64,000 bases of DNA from Rhizobium sp. ZPR4 (GCF_040215725.1 NZ_CP157967.1:2542001-2606000), one strand, 5' to 3'; positions 8,102 to 16,661 are shown, counted from the stretch's first letter. Numbers and translations are program-made. The notes: generated by a model from the letters alone, not told the origin.

Positions 8102-9156
8102 ACGTGAAGACGATCGGCATTATCGGCGGCGGCCAGCTCGGCCGCATGCTGGCCATGGCGGCTGCACGCCTGAATTTCCGCACCATCATCCTCGAACCGC
8201 AGGCCGATTGCCCGGCCGCCCATGTCGCCAACGCGCAGATTGCCGCTGCCTATGACGATGCGGCCGCGCTTGCCGAACTGGCGAAGCGCTGCGATGTCGT
8301 GACCTATGAATTCGAAAACGTCCCCGTGACCGCCGCCGAGGATCTTGCCTTGCAGGTAACGGTCTATCCGCCGCCCAAGGCGCTGGAAATGGCGCAGGAC
8401 CGGCTGACCGAAAAGAGCTTCATCAATGGCTGCGGCATTCCGACGGCCCGCTTCCATGCCGTCGACAGCCAGGCCGATCTCGAAAAGGCGCTTGCCGATT
8501 TCGGTGGGCAAGGCGTGCTGAAGACCCGCCGTCTCGGCTATGACGGCAAGGGACAGCGCGTCTATCGCTCCGTCGCCGACAGCGCCGAAGGCGGCTATGC
8601 AGCCTTGGGCAACGTGCCCCTTATTCTCGAAAGCTTCGTATCCTTCGAGCGCGAAATCTCGATCATCGCTGCTCGCGGAAGCGACGGAAAAGTCGCCTGC
8701 TACGATCCGGCGGAGAACGTCCATCGCAACGGCATTCTTCACACATCGACACTGCCGGCGAGCATTTCGGAAGAGACGGCCGCGGCTGCCCGCGAGGCTG
8801 CGGAGAAGATACTGACGGCGCTCGGCTATGTCGGTGTCATCGGCATCGAGTTCTTCGTACTGGCCGATGGCAGCCTGATTGCCAATGAAATGGCGCCGCG
8901 CGTCCACAATTCCGGTCACTGGACGGAGGCTGCCTGCGTCATCTCGCAATTCGAGCAGCATATCCGCGCCGTCGCCGGCCTGCCGCTCGGAAATCCTGAT
9001 CGCCATTCGGACTGCGTCATGACGAATCTGATCGGCGACGACATCCTGGCGCTGCCGGAATGGCTGCGGCTTGACGACACGCTGGTGCATCTTTACGGCA
9101 AGACAGAAGCACGGCCGGGCCGCAAGATGGGCCATGTCACACAGCTTCTCCGCTAA
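8098..9156 (+). CDS. purK: N5-carboxyaminoimidazole ribonucleotide synthase
   Basis: 352 aa from the ATG that overlaps the purE stop; a longer in-frame start at 8047 lies inside purE and is rejected. The N-terminus [20 protein letters not shown] is the PurK nucleotide-binding start. ATP-grasp motifs follow: [33 protein letters not shown] and [15 protein letters not shown]. It makes N5-CAIR from AIR, bicarbonate and ATP, feeding PurE. A hairpin terminator lies 72 bases downstream. Confidence 0.96.
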   Translation: MNVKTIGIIGGGQLGRMLAMAAARLNFRTIILEPQADCPAAHVANAQIAAAYDDAAALAELAKRCDVVTYEFENVPVTAAEDLALQVTVYPPPKALEMAQDRLTEKSFINGCGIPTARFHAVDSQADLEKALADFGGQGVLKTRRLGYDGKGQRVYRSVADSAEGGYAALGNVPLILESFVSFEREISIIAARGSDGKVACYDPAENVHRNGILHTSTLPASISEETAAAAREAAEKILTALGYVGVIGIEFFVLADGSLIANEMAPRVHNSGHWTEAACVISQFEQHIRAVAGLPLGNPDRHSDCVMTNLIGDDILALPEWLRLDDTLVHLYGKTEARPGRKMGHVTQLLR

Positions 9157-9183
9157 GAGGAGCGGGAAAAAGCCCTGACATGG

Positions 9184-9212
9184 TTGACAGCGCACGGTCG
9201 ACAGGGTATTTG
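9184..9212 (+). promoter_or_regulatory. Possible sigma-70 promoter before rpmJ
   Basis: TTGACA at 9184-9189 is followed after 17 bases by TATTTG at 9207-9212. The -35 matches consensus and the -10 is weaker. The purK terminator hairpin lies between this site and rpmJ, so the promoter would have to read through it, or it is not used. Confidence 0.35.
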
Positions 9213-9225
9213 CTCCCCACCCTAA

Positions 9226-9249
9226 AGAGCGCGCCCTGAGCGCGCTTTT
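9226..9249 (+). terminator. Terminator after purEK
   Basis: Seven-base perfect arms AGCGCGC (9228-9234) and GCGCGCT (9240-9246) with loop CCTGA, followed by a run of four T (9246-9249). Rho-independent form, 72 bases after the purK stop. Confidence 0.8.
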
Positions 9250-9307
9250 GATTGTTAAAGACCCGGGCGAATGTGACATTCCCCCTCAGAGATCGCGGAT
9301 CAGAAAA

Positions 9308-9433
9308 ATGAAGATCAAGAATTCGCTCAAGTCGCTCAAGGCGCGCCACCGTGACAACCGTCTCGTCCGCCGCAAGGGCCGCATCTACATCATCAACAAG
9401 CTGAACCCGCGCTACAAGGCTCGTCAGGGCTGA
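9308..9433 (+). CDS. rpmJ: 50S ribosomal protein L36 (YkgO type)
   Basis: 41 aa, highly basic, beginning [18 protein letters not shown] and ending [10 protein letters not shown]. This is the zinc-free (Cys-lacking) L36 type found as the usual L36 in alphaproteobacteria. It is a small subunit of the large ribosomal particle. The ATG at 9308 is chosen over upstream in-frame codons because the family starts exactly here. Confidence 0.95.
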   Translation: MKIKNSLKSLKARHRDNRLVRRKGRIYIINKLNPRYKARQG

Positions 9434-9523
9434 TATAGCGCGCGGCTCAGGTCCTATGGATCGGGCCTCAGTTTTAGTTGATCGCATCAAATTTGTTTTG
9501 ATCTTCGACATTGGCGGGCTACT

Positions 9524-10153
9524 ATGCCCGCCATGCGCGTTTTTGCTTTGACATATTTTGCCCTGCCGATTCTGCTTGCTCTGACTGCCTCTGCACCCCA
9601 TGCGGCGCTGGCTGATGAACCGAACCCTGTGGAAAAGCAGAATCCCGGCGATTCCTCCGGCACCCTGTCGCCCAAGCAGCAGCTCGACAATCTGTTCACA
9701 GCGCTGAAGCGGCAACGCGATCCCGATCAGGCAAGCTTGATTGCGGACCAGATCAATGCCGAGCTCGGCGATTCCGGCAGCGCTACCATCAATCTCCTGA
9801 TGCAATGGGCCGACAAGGCCATTCAGGACAAGCGCAATGGCGCTGCCATGGATTATCTGGATCAGGTGATCTCGCTGAAGCCCGACTATGTCGAAGGTTG
9901 GAACCGGCGCGCCACACTCAATTTTGCGATCGGCGACTATCGCAAGTCGATGGAAGACATCAATCAGGTCCTGCGCATCGAGCCGCGCCATTTCGGCGCG
10001 CTGGCCGGTTTGGCGGCGATCCTGAGCGAAGGCGGCAACGACGCACAGGCTCTCAGGGTCTGGGACCGCTTTCTGGAAGTCTACCCGGCGAATCGATCCG
10101 CCCAGGAAGAAGCGAATAAGCTTTCGGAAAAACTTGCCGGCAGCCGCACCTGA
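9524..10153 (+). CDS. Exported TPR protein
   Basis: 209 aa. A signal peptide (about 1-30: RVFALTYFALPILLALTASA, then APHAALADE) is followed by a tetratricopeptide domain (about 95-200: AMDYLDQVISLKPDYVEGWN, RATLNFAIGDYRKSMEDINQ and GLAAILSEGGNDAQALRVWD). Such rhizobial proteins are predicted periplasmic scaffolds; no enzymatic motif is seen. ATGs at 9524 and 9533 are both possible starts. Partner unknown. Confidence 0.8.
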   Translation: MPAMRVFALTYFALPILLALTASAPHAALADEPNPVEKQNPGDSSGTLSPKQQLDNLFTALKRQRDPDQASLIADQINAELGDSGSATINLLMQWADKAIQDKRNGAAMDYLDQVISLKPDYVEGWNRRATLNFAIGDYRKSMEDINQVLRIEPRHFGALAGLAAILSEGGNDAQALRVWDRFLEVYPANRSAQEEANKLSEKLAGSRT

Positions 10154-10253
10154 TTTTATGCCGCAGTCTTCCCCGCGGAAATCGCATTCGAAGGGATGAA
10201 AAGCCGCAATATCGCGCTAGATTAGCGTCTTAAGATATTTAATCCGTGCCGCA

Positions 10254-11303
10254 ATGATCGATTCTCTGTTCGCCGTCATCATTCTCCTTGTCGTTCTCGC
10301 CGCAGGTTTTTCCGCCTACAAGACTCATGCCATCGAACAGGCCTATCCCAATGTTGGCGAGCTTACCGACATCGGCGGCTATCGCCTCAACGCTGTGCAT
10401 CTGCCGCACCCCACGACCGCGGATCTACCTGCGCTGGTTTTCATCCATGGTGCCAGCGGCAATCTGCGCGATCAGCTCGCAGCCTTCGCAGCGCCTTTAA
10501 GCGGCCGCGCCGAGATGCTGTTCGTCGATCGTCCCGGTCACGGCTATTCCGAACGTGGCTCTGCCGAAAACGCCCTGCCCTCCGGTCAGGCCGACGCCAT
10601 TGCCCGGCTGATGGACAAGCGTGGCATCAAGAGCGCCATTATCATCGGCCACTCCTTTGGCGGCGCGATCGCCGCCGCCTTCGGCATGCGCCATCCCGAC
10701 AAGACCAAGGGCCTGCTTTTCCTTGCTCCGGCGACTCACCCCTGGCCCGGTGGCGTCGACTGGTACTATACGCTCGCCGCCATGCCGGTCTTCGGCTGGC
10801 TCTTCACCCAGCTCTTCGTCATCCCGCTCGGCTTGCGCCGGGTCGAGACCGGCACGCTCAGCATCTTCCGCCCGAATGCGCGACCGGCCGACTATATCAT
10901 GAAGACAGCACCTGAGCTGGTGCTGCGGCCGCAGACCTTCCGCAACAACGCAATCGATGTGGTCAATCTCTTTGCCTATGTCTCCGCCCATGCGCCGCGC
11001 TACAGCGAGATCAAGGCACCCACCGTCATCATCACCGGCGACAGCGACGAGGTCGTGCTGGAGGAATTGCATTCACGCGGGCTTGCGCGGGATATTGCAG
11101 ACGCCGAGCTCGTCACCATCCGCAATCTCGGCCACAAGCCGGATTATGTGACGACGGATGTGGCGATCGCCGCCATGGAGCGGCTGGCAGGCCAGCCGCG
11201 TGACCTTTATGAGTTGGCTGCGCAGGCCGAAATCCGCATCGCCAGCCTGACGGGGGAAACTTCGCAGTCCGGCGCCATATCTCAGGCTGTCACGACATCG
11301 TAG
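10254..11303 (+). CDS. Membrane-anchored alpha/beta hydrolase
   Basis: 349 aa. An N-terminal hydrophobic helix (about 5-22) precedes an alpha/beta-hydrolase fold. The oxyanion/HG motif is FIHGASGN. The nucleophile elbow GHSFGG places Ser at about 134, the acid is in TGDSDEVV and the His in NLGHKPD. All three catalytic residues are therefore present. The substrate is unknown; family members are esterases, lipases or C-C hydrolases. The 3' end overlaps the convergent LysR gene by 22 bases. Confidence 0.85.
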   Translation: MIDSLFAVIILLVVLAAGFSAYKTHAIEQAYPNVGELTDIGGYRLNAVHLPHPTTADLPALVFIHGASGNLRDQLAAFAAPLSGRAEMLFVDRPGHGYSERGSAENALPSGQADAIARLMDKRGIKSAIIIGHSFGGAIAAAFGMRHPDKTKGLLFLAPATHPWPGGVDWYYTLAAMPVFGWLFTQLFVIPLGLRRVETGTLSIFRPNARPADYIMKTAPELVLRPQTFRNNAIDVVNLFAYVSAHAPRYSEIKAPTVIITGDSDEVVLEELHSRGLARDIADAELVTIRNLGHKPDYVTTDVAIAAMERLAGQPRDLYELAAQAEIRIASLTGETSQSGAISQAVTTS

Positions 11304-12223
11304 TCAGGCACATCCTCGAAGACCCGGCTCTGCGGCACGGCCTCAATCGTCTGCCGCACCGCCTGCAGCATGATCGAAGCCAAGCGCTCCGTCGCCGGGC
11401 TTGCCACCGCCTCGGCACGATGCAGCACGAGATCGAGCTTCGGCAAAGCCGGCAGACCGGCCTCGCCCGACGTCAATTGCCGTACCTTTGGCGGTAGGCC
11501 GAGCGGCGTTCGCAGCGCCAGGCCGAGGCCAGCGGCCGTCGCCGCCCAAAGCCCTCCGAGGCTCGGGCTGACAAAAGATATCCGCCAGCCGATGCCAGCG
11601 CGATCGAGCGTTTTCGTGGCGATGTTGCGCAGCAGACATGGTGCCTCCAGCGAGGCAAGCGGCATGACCTCTCCGCCATCAGCGTGCCATTGCACCGCGC
11701 CATTCGCCGGACCGACCCAGCAGAGCGGCACTTCGGCGATACGGTCTGTATGTTCAGTGCGAAAACCGTCACTCCAGGCAAGCGCAAGATCGAGTTTGCC
11801 TGACGTCACCCGCTCCACAAGCTCCACATTGCGCACCACGCGCGCCTCGATACGCACCTTGGGATGCGCGCGGGCGAAGCGGCCCAATACTTCCGGCAGC
11901 AGCGTTTCGCCGAAATCCTCCTGCAAGCCGAGCCGCACCCAACCTTCCAGCTCGGTCCCATGCAGCGCCGTGGCCGCCTCGTCGTTCAGGTCCAGCAGCC
12001 GCCTGGCATAGCCAAGCATCGTTTCGCCGGCCTCCGTCAGTGCCAGCCCCCGCCCCGCCTTGCGGAAAATCGGCGTACCCGCCTGCTCCTCAAGCTTCTT
12101 CAGCTGGGCGCTGATGGCAGAAGTAGAACGCCCGAGCCTGTCGGCCGCCTTGGCATAGCTGCCAAGATCCATGCCGGTGACGAAGCTGCGCAGCACATCG
12201 AGATCGAAGATGACCTTTCGCAT
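11282..12223 (-). CDS. LysR-family regulator divergent from tautomerase operon
   Basis: 313 aa. The N-terminal winged helix is clear (DLDVLRSFVTGMDLGSYAKA, then ADRLGRSTSAISAQLKKLEE). A LysR substrate-binding domain follows, about 90-295. It is divergent from the tautomerase-cupin-DUF4865 operon with 111 bases between starts. This is the classic arrangement for a LysR protein that controls its neighbour. An inverted repeat at 12254-12279 is a candidate binding site. The inducer is unknown. Confidence 0.9.
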   Translation of the reverse strand: MRKVIFDLDVLRSFVTGMDLGSYAKAADRLGRSTSAISAQLKKLEEQAGTPIFRKAGRGLALTEAGETMLGYARRLLDLNDEAATALHGTELEGWVRLGLQEDFGETLLPEVLGRFARAHPKVRIEARVVRNVELVERVTSGKLDLALAWSDGFRTEHTDRIAEVPLCWVGPANGAVQWHADGGEVMPLASLEAPCLLRNIATKTLDRAGIGWRISFVSPSLGGLWAATAAGLGLALRTPLGLPPKVRQLTSGEAGLPALPKLDLVLHRAEAVASPATERLASIMLQAVRQTIEAVPQSRVFEDVPDYDVVTA

Positions 12224-12253
12224 GGATAATAGTCCATATTTTTGGGATTATTT

Positions 12254-12279
12254 ATCCTGAATTATCTGATTTTCAGGAT
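12254..12279. promoter_or_regulatory. Candidate LysR operator (inverted repeat)
   Basis: Perfect 8-base arms ATCCTGAA (12254-12261) and TTCAGGAT (12272-12279), spaced by 10 bases. It lies in the AT-rich divergent region between the LysR gene and the tautomerase gene. GGATAA (12224) and TTATCC (12252) form another dyad in the same region. Function as operator is inferred from position. Confidence 0.5.
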
Positions 12280-12334
12280 GATTATCTGCTGGCATTCTAT
12301 GATCGTCAAGAGACACGGAAACAGGAGCAATCCC

Positions 12335-12727
12335 ATGCCATTCACCCGTATCACCCTTCTGCGCGGCAAGTCGCCGGAACATCTGAAGGCACTGTCCGAT
12401 AATTTCCATCGCGCCCTGGTCGAAGCCTTCGAGGTGCCGCCGACCGATCGCTTCCAGTCCATTCATCAGCTGGAGTCGCATGAACTCATCTTCGATCGCA
12501 CCTATTTCGCCAGCAAGCCGCGTTCGGACGATTACGTCTTCTTCGATGTAACGATCGGCAAGCCGCGCAGCACGGAGGTCAAGAAGGCCTTCTATCGCCG
12601 CGTTGCCGAGCTTCTTGCAGACGCCCCCGGTATCCGCCCCGAAGACATCATGATTACCATCACGACGGCAACGCGCGAAGATTGGTCCTTTGCCGACGGC
12701 CGCGCGCAGATGATCGAGCAGGTCTGA
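12335..12727 (+). CDS. Tautomerase family protein
   Basis: 130 aa from the ATG at 12335. Starting there exposes Pro2 (MPFTRITLLRGKS), the catalytic base of this superfamily; an in-frame start at 12242 would bury it. The body (FDVTIGKPRSTEVKKAFYRR, then GIRPEDIMITITTATREDWS) matches the Tautomerase_2 family, two fused 4-OT-like units. Such enzymes do keto-enol tautomerisation or dehalogenation. First gene of a tight operon with the cupin (5-base gap) and DUF4865 gene (3-base gap). Substrate unknown. Confidence 0.88.
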   Translation: MPFTRITLLRGKSPEHLKALSDNFHRALVEAFEVPPTDRFQSIHQLESHELIFDRTYFASKPRSDDYVFFDVTIGKPRSTEVKKAFYRRVAELLADAPGIRPEDIMITITTATREDWSFADGRAQMIEQV

Positions 12728-12732
12728 GAGCG

Positions 12733-13128
12733 ATGCCGCAGACCACATCGACCCAAACGCCCGCCATTCATCGCGCCGGCACGAATATGCGGCCATCGCC
12801 CGAGGGCATCGCGACCGCCCCTTTCCTGGTGGAGTCGCTCTTGGAGAACGCCGAGAACGGCGGCCTCACAGCCATGCGCTGTGCCCTTGAGCCCGGCGTG
12901 ATGACGCGCTGGCATAGGCATCCGCATGGACAGATTCTCTATGTTCTATCCGGTGTCGGACTTGCCGAACGCTTCGGCGGCCCGGCCGAGGAACTACGTG
13001 CCGGCGACTGCATCAGTTTCGCACCGAACGAGCGCCATCGGCACGGTGCTGCGCCGGAAAATGCCTTTTCCTATATCAGCATCCAGGCGGCGCAGGATGG
13101 AAGCGCCGTAACCTGGCTGGAGGAATGA
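12733..13128 (+). CDS. Cupin-domain protein
   Basis: 131 aa from the ATG at 12733. A single cupin barrel carries the metal-site motif WHRHPHGQ and a second motif NERHRHGAAP. The sequence resembles small bacterial cupins annotated as (R)-mandelonitrile lyase-like, but that activity cannot be inferred. It probably binds a divalent metal. Middle gene of the tautomerase operon, so it likely acts on the same small-molecule pathway. Confidence 0.85.
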   Translation: MPQTTSTQTPAIHRAGTNMRPSPEGIATAPFLVESLLENAENGGLTAMRCALEPGVMTRWHRHPHGQILYVLSGVGLAERFGGPAEELRAGDCISFAPNERHRHGAAPENAFSYISIQAAQDGSAVTWLEE

Positions 13129-13131
13129 CCG

Positions 13132-13704
13132 ATGATCGCTATGCAATATAATTTCTCCCTCCCCGCGGATTACGACATGGCAATCATCGATCGCCGCATC
13201 CGCGAAAAAGGCCCGCTGCTCGACAATCTCCCGGGCCTGAAGTTCAAGGCGTACCTGACGGCAAGAAAGGGCGACGCCGTCACAGGGAGCCGGCAGAATT
13301 TCTACTCCCCCTTCTACGTCTGGCAGCAGGAGGAGGGCTTGAGCGACTTCCTCTGCGGCCCCGGCTTCCTCGCCCTGACCGAGAATTTCGGCCGCCCTCA
13401 GATCAATACGTGGGTCGCCTGGCACGCGGAAACATCAGCCGACATTCGCCGCGCCGAATTCGCCACGCGCGAGGTGGTCGCAATCGATACCGAAACATCG
13501 CTTGCCGAACTCCGCGCAAAGGAGATCGAGGCAGCGGCGCAGGCAATTTCGAACAGCGAAGCGCTCGCCTCCGTTGTCGCCTTCGAGCCGACCCACTGGA
13601 CGCTGGTGCGCTTCCGTCTACTGGCCGAGCCGCCGAAAGATCCGGCCCGATCCGGTCTGCAAACCTACAATGTCGGGCACCTCTCGCTGCCAGGCGTCGC
13701 CTGA
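13132..13704 (+). CDS. DUF4865 family protein
   Basis: 190 aa, ATG three bases after the cupin stop region. The opening MQYNFSLPADYDMAIIDRRI and the GLKFKAYLTARKGD, SPFYVWQQEEGLSDFL and VAWHAE segments match the DUF4865 family. Family members commonly follow a tautomerase and a LysR regulator. Function is unknown; the compact dimeric-barrel-like look suggests a small-molecule enzyme or binding protein. Last gene of the tight operon; the next gene starts 89 bases later. Confidence 0.8.
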   Translation: MIAMQYNFSLPADYDMAIIDRRIREKGPLLDNLPGLKFKAYLTARKGDAVTGSRQNFYSPFYVWQQEEGLSDFLCGPGFLALTENFGRPQINTWVAWHAETSADIRRAEFATREVVAIDTETSLAELRAKEIEAAAQAISNSEALASVVAFEPTHWTLVRFRLLAEPPKDPARSGLQTYNVGHLSLPGVA

Positions 13705-13793
13705 AGTGTCACAGAGACAATCTCCTTGTTTTAAAGGACAGGCGGGCGCCTTATGGATGGAAGGTCTTTCTAAATCCAAAGAGTGATCCCCCA

Positions 13794-14765
13794 ATGGTCG
13801 ATATCGCAATGATCGAAGCCGCCCGCACTCGCCTCGGCGGCCGGGCGCGACGCACACCGCTGCTCTACTCGCCCTTTCTCGATGAGATCGCCGGGCGCCG
13901 CCTGTTCGTGAAGGCCGAATGCCTGCAGCATTCCGGCTCCTTCAAGTTTCGCGGCGGCTGGTCTGCGGTCTCGGCGCTGGAGCCGACCGTGCGCTCCAGA
14001 GGCGTCATCGCCTTTTCGTCCGGCAATCACGCGCAGGGCGTGGCATTAGCGGCAAAGCTGCACGGCGTCCCCTCAGTCATCATCATGCCGACGGACGCGC
14101 CGAAGCTGAAGATCGCCAATACCCGCGCCTTCGGCGCCGAAGTCGTGCTCTATGACCGCATCAAGGAAGATCGCGATGAGATTGGTGCCCGTATTTCCAA
14201 CGAGCGGGGCCTGACGCTCATCAAGCCCTTCGATGAGCCGCAAGTCATCGCCGGCCAGGGAACGACCGGGCTGGAAATCGCCGAACAGGCGGCCGAAGAA
14301 GGCATTACGGCCGCAAGCGTCCTCGTCCCCTGCGGCGGCGGCGGCCTGACCTCGGGTATTGCTCTCGCGCTCGAATCCCGCGCTCCGGGTCTCAAGGCGC
14401 GCCCGTGCGAGCCGGAAAATTTCGACGACACCACCCGCTCGCTGGCCTCTGGCAAGATCGAGCGCAATGCCGCACTGCAAGGCTCGATCTGCGACGCCAT
14501 CATCACGCCGCAGCCGGGCAACATTACCTTCCCGATCCTGAAGCGCCTCTGCGGCCCAGGCCTCGTCGTGACCGATGAGGAGGCACAAAAGGCCATGGCG
14601 CTCGCCTTCACCCGGCTGAAGATCGTCGTGGAGCCCGGCGGTGCCGTCGCGCTGGCGGCCGCACTCTTCCACGGCAAGGATATCGATGGCGATACCGTGA
14701 TCGCCGTCACCTCAGGCGGCAATGTCGACAGGGAAGTTTTCGAGGCGGCACTGAGCCGGCAATAA
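13794..14765 (+). CDS. Threonine/serine dehydratase, PLP fold type II
   Basis: 323 aa from the ATG at 13794; a much longer frame from 13410 overlaps DUF4865 and is rejected. PLP Lys51 lies in SGSFKFRG. The phosphate loop is PCGGGGLTSG and the Ser/Thr-binding SSGNHAQGVA is present. There is no C-terminal ACT domain, so it is the short catabolic type that deaminates threonine or serine to a keto acid and ammonia without feedback control. It may be part of the upstream LysR-controlled cluster or separate (89-base gap). Confidence 0.88.
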   Translation: MVDIAMIEAARTRLGGRARRTPLLYSPFLDEIAGRRLFVKAECLQHSGSFKFRGGWSAVSALEPTVRSRGVIAFSSGNHAQGVALAAKLHGVPSVIIMPTDAPKLKIANTRAFGAEVVLYDRIKEDRDEIGARISNERGLTLIKPFDEPQVIAGQGTTGLEIAEQAAEEGITAASVLVPCGGGGLTSGIALALESRAPGLKARPCEPENFDDTTRSLASGKIERNAALQGSICDAIITPQPGNITFPILKRLCGPGLVVTDEEAQKAMALAFTRLKIVVEPGGAVALAAALFHGKDIDGDTVIAVTSGGNVDREVFEAALSRQ

Positions 14766-14766
14766 A

Positions 14767-14810
14767 GCAATTCCAGGAAAAGTGTGACGCGGTTTTCCGT
14801 CCGGAATTGC
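14767..14810. repeat. Rhizobial-type palindromic intergenic repeat
   Basis: GCAATTCC (14767-14774) and GGAATTGC (14803-14810) are perfect outer arms. Inside them, GGAAAA pairs with TTTTCC around a short GC core. It lies right after the dehydratase stop and before the convergent LysE gene. The sequence looks like a short repeat I associate with rhizobial intergenic regions; it may also act as a terminator. Confidence 0.6.
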
Positions 14811-14848
14811 GCGAAAACAGATGAGCGGAGTGGATTATCCGCTTCGCC

Positions 14849-15484
14849 TCAATTCACGGCGCGACGATAGAGCGCCAGCGACCCGGCAAGAGCCAAAAGC
14901 GCGCCGCCACAAGCGCGCTCGAGCCATTTTGCCCCTTCCGACTTCAAGACACGAACGGCCTGCGAGCCGAAGACCGCATAGCCGAACATGATCATGAAAT
15001 CGAGCCCGGCGAAGATCGCGCCGAGCACGATATATTGCTGCATCTGCGGCGCCGAGGGATCGATGAACTGCGGCAGGAAGGCCGAGAAGAAGAGATAGCC
15101 CTTGGGATTGGTGACAGCCACCATGAAGCTCTTCAGGCCGATGGCAAAGGCTGTTCCCTTCGGCTGGCTCGCGCTCGCCTGCAGGGCACCGTCAATCGTT
15201 CCCTTCGACCGCAGCATCATGATGCCGAGAAAGGCAAGATAGGCCGCACCCACCCACTTCAGGGCCGAGAACCAGAACTCGGAGGTGGCCAACAGAGCGC
15301 CAAGACCGATGGCGACGGCGCTGATCAGAACCGCATCGGAAAGAACGGCACCGACCATGCCCGGCAAGGCGCGCCTGACGCCGAAGCGCGAGCCATTGGT
15401 GAGCGCCAGAAGCACGGTTGGCCCCGGCGTCGCGATGCCGATGAAGGAAACGGCGGCGAAGGCGAGCAACGTGGTGAGATGCAT
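14849..15484 (-). CDS. LysE/RhtB-family amino-acid exporter
   Basis: 211 aa with about six hydrophobic segments. The N-terminus (LLAFAAVSFIGIATPGPTVL) with TPGPTVLLAL and the early GSRFGVRRALPGMVGA are hallmarks of the LysE family. NPKGYLFFSAFLPQF is the second conserved motif. The family exports amino acids and derivatives. It converges on the threonine dehydratase gene. A role in threonine or homoserine export is only a guess. Confidence 0.88.
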   Translation of the reverse strand: MHLTTLLAFAAVSFIGIATPGPTVLLALTNGSRFGVRRALPGMVGAVLSDAVLISAVAIGLGALLATSEFWFSALKWVGAAYLAFLGIMMLRSKGTIDGALQASASQPKGTAFAIGLKSFMVAVTNPKGYLFFSAFLPQFIDPSAPQMQQYIVLGAIFAGLDFMIMFGYAVFGSQAVRVLKSEGAKWLERACGGALLALAGSLALYRRAVN

Positions 15485-15573
15485 GGGGTCCCTCCTCTGG
15501 AAGGGAGGAAGGTTGCATGTGGGGCGGTGGTTAGCAAGGGGGCTTTCTTCCAGTCTGCCGCACCTCTGATACC

Positions 15574-15601
15574 CCCCTCTGTCGCGACAGCGACAGAGGG
15601 G
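15574..15601. repeat. Perfect 12-bp stem hairpin
   Basis: Arms CCCCTCTGTCGC (15574-15585) and GCGACAGAGGGG (15590-15601) enclose loop GACA. It lies in the 168-base gap between the LysE gene and the next gene on the minus strand. There is no T-run. It resembles the CCCCTCTGTCG-type short repeats of rhizobial genomes. Confidence 0.6.
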
Positions 15602-15652
15602 CGCGCACTCTCCATCAGCTTGATCGGCGATAATTACACCACAGCCCCCGCG

Positions 15653-16534
15653 CTACCCCTCCAGCCCCGCATCCTTGGCCGCCAGCGCGCCAATCGCCGA
15701 CCAATCCAGCTCTTCGCCGCCATGCGCCATCAGGTTGAGGAACCGATCCCGCAGCAGGCTCGCCAGCGGCAACGGTACGTTCAGCGCCTCGCCGGCAGCC
15801 AGCGCGAGCCGAATGTCCTTCTGGCCGAGCGGCGCGGTAAAGCCCGCCGGCTGGAACTTGCGGCCCGCGATCAACCCACCATAGGTCTTGTAGACAGGCG
15901 CGTTGAACAGTGTCGAGGTCAAGAGATCGAGATAGGCATGGCGGTCGACACCACCCTTCTCGACCAGCGCCATCGCCTCGCCAAGCGACTCGATCACCGA
16001 AGCAATAAGAAAATTGCCGCTGAGCTTGACGAGATTGGCGGACTTCGGCTCCTCCCCGAGCACGAAGGTTCGCTGACCGATGGCGTCGAAGAGCGGCATA
16101 ACCAACCGGATGGCATCGGGCGCACCTGCCGCGGCAACAAAGAGCTTCGCCGCAACCGCAGCTTCCGGACGGCCAAAGACGGGTGCGGCAACGAAAAGCT
16201 GACCTGACGCGGCATGTTCCCGCGTCAACCTTTCGGACATGGCGACGCTGATCGTGCTTGCCGAGATATGAAGCGCACCCTTGCCGAGGCTGTCGAGAAC
16301 GCCGCCATCGCCATGCACGACCGCCGACAGCGCATCGTCATGGGCGAGCATGGTGAAGACGGCCTCGCCGCCGCAAGCGTCCGCCACCGTTGCGGCAACC
16401 TTCGCGCCCTCGCCGGCCAAGGCTTCCGCCTTGTCACGCGAGCGATTGTAGACGGTCACTTCATGTCCTGCCTTGATGAGATTGACGGCCATGGCGCTGC
16501 CCATCTGGCCCAATCCGATAAATCCGACTTTCAT
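15653..16534 (-). CDS. Beta-hydroxyacid dehydrogenase (3-hydroxyisobutyrate type)
   Basis: 293 aa. The ATG at 16534 has AGGAG eight bases upstream; an ATG at 16540 is too close to it. The N-terminal Rossmann motif is GFIGLGQMGSAMAVNLIKAG. The catalytic-domain signature (AAPVFGRPEAA, then KSANLVKLSGNFLIAS with the catalytic Lys) is present. Enzymes of this family oxidise 3-hydroxyisobutyrate, tartronate semialdehyde or related acids with NAD(P). The exact substrate is not evident. A second family member lies at 21566-22492 but differs widely. Confidence 0.85.
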   Translation of the reverse strand: MKVGFIGLGQMGSAMAVNLIKAGHEVTVYNRSRDKAEALAGEGAKVAATVADACGGEAVFTMLAHDDALSAVVHGDGGVLDSLGKGALHISASTISVAMSERLTREHAASGQLFVAAPVFGRPEAAVAAKLFVAAAGAPDAIRLVMPLFDAIGQRTFVLGEEPKSANLVKLSGNFLIASVIESLGEAMALVEKGGVDRHAYLDLLTSTLFNAPVYKTYGGLIAGRKFQPAGFTAPLGQKDIRLALAAGEALNVPLPLASLLRDRFLNLMAHGGEELDWSAIGALAAKDAGLEG

Positions 16535-16590
16535 TGGCATATCTCCTTCTCAATCCGCCTGCTTGGGGGATCGCAGGCGCTTCGCTTCAA

Positions 16591-16622
16591 GAAAAAACCC
16601 GCCGTCTTTCGACAGCGGGTTT
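16591..16622 (-). terminator. Terminator after pyruvate kinase
   Basis: On the minus strand AAACCCGC and GCGGGTTT arms enclose an inner GTC-GAAA-GAC hairpin and are followed by a run of T (16592-16597). Strong rho-independent form, 40 bases after the pyk stop. Confidence 0.88.
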
Positions 16623-16661
16623 CGGATATTTCAGGGTGCTGCCGCAGTCAGATGTCGGCAA

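Noticed and set aside
7729..9279. 516-codon minus-strand frame opposite purE/purK
   Set aside because: Mirror of real purE and purK genes; composition is typical of antisense frames in GC-rich DNA.
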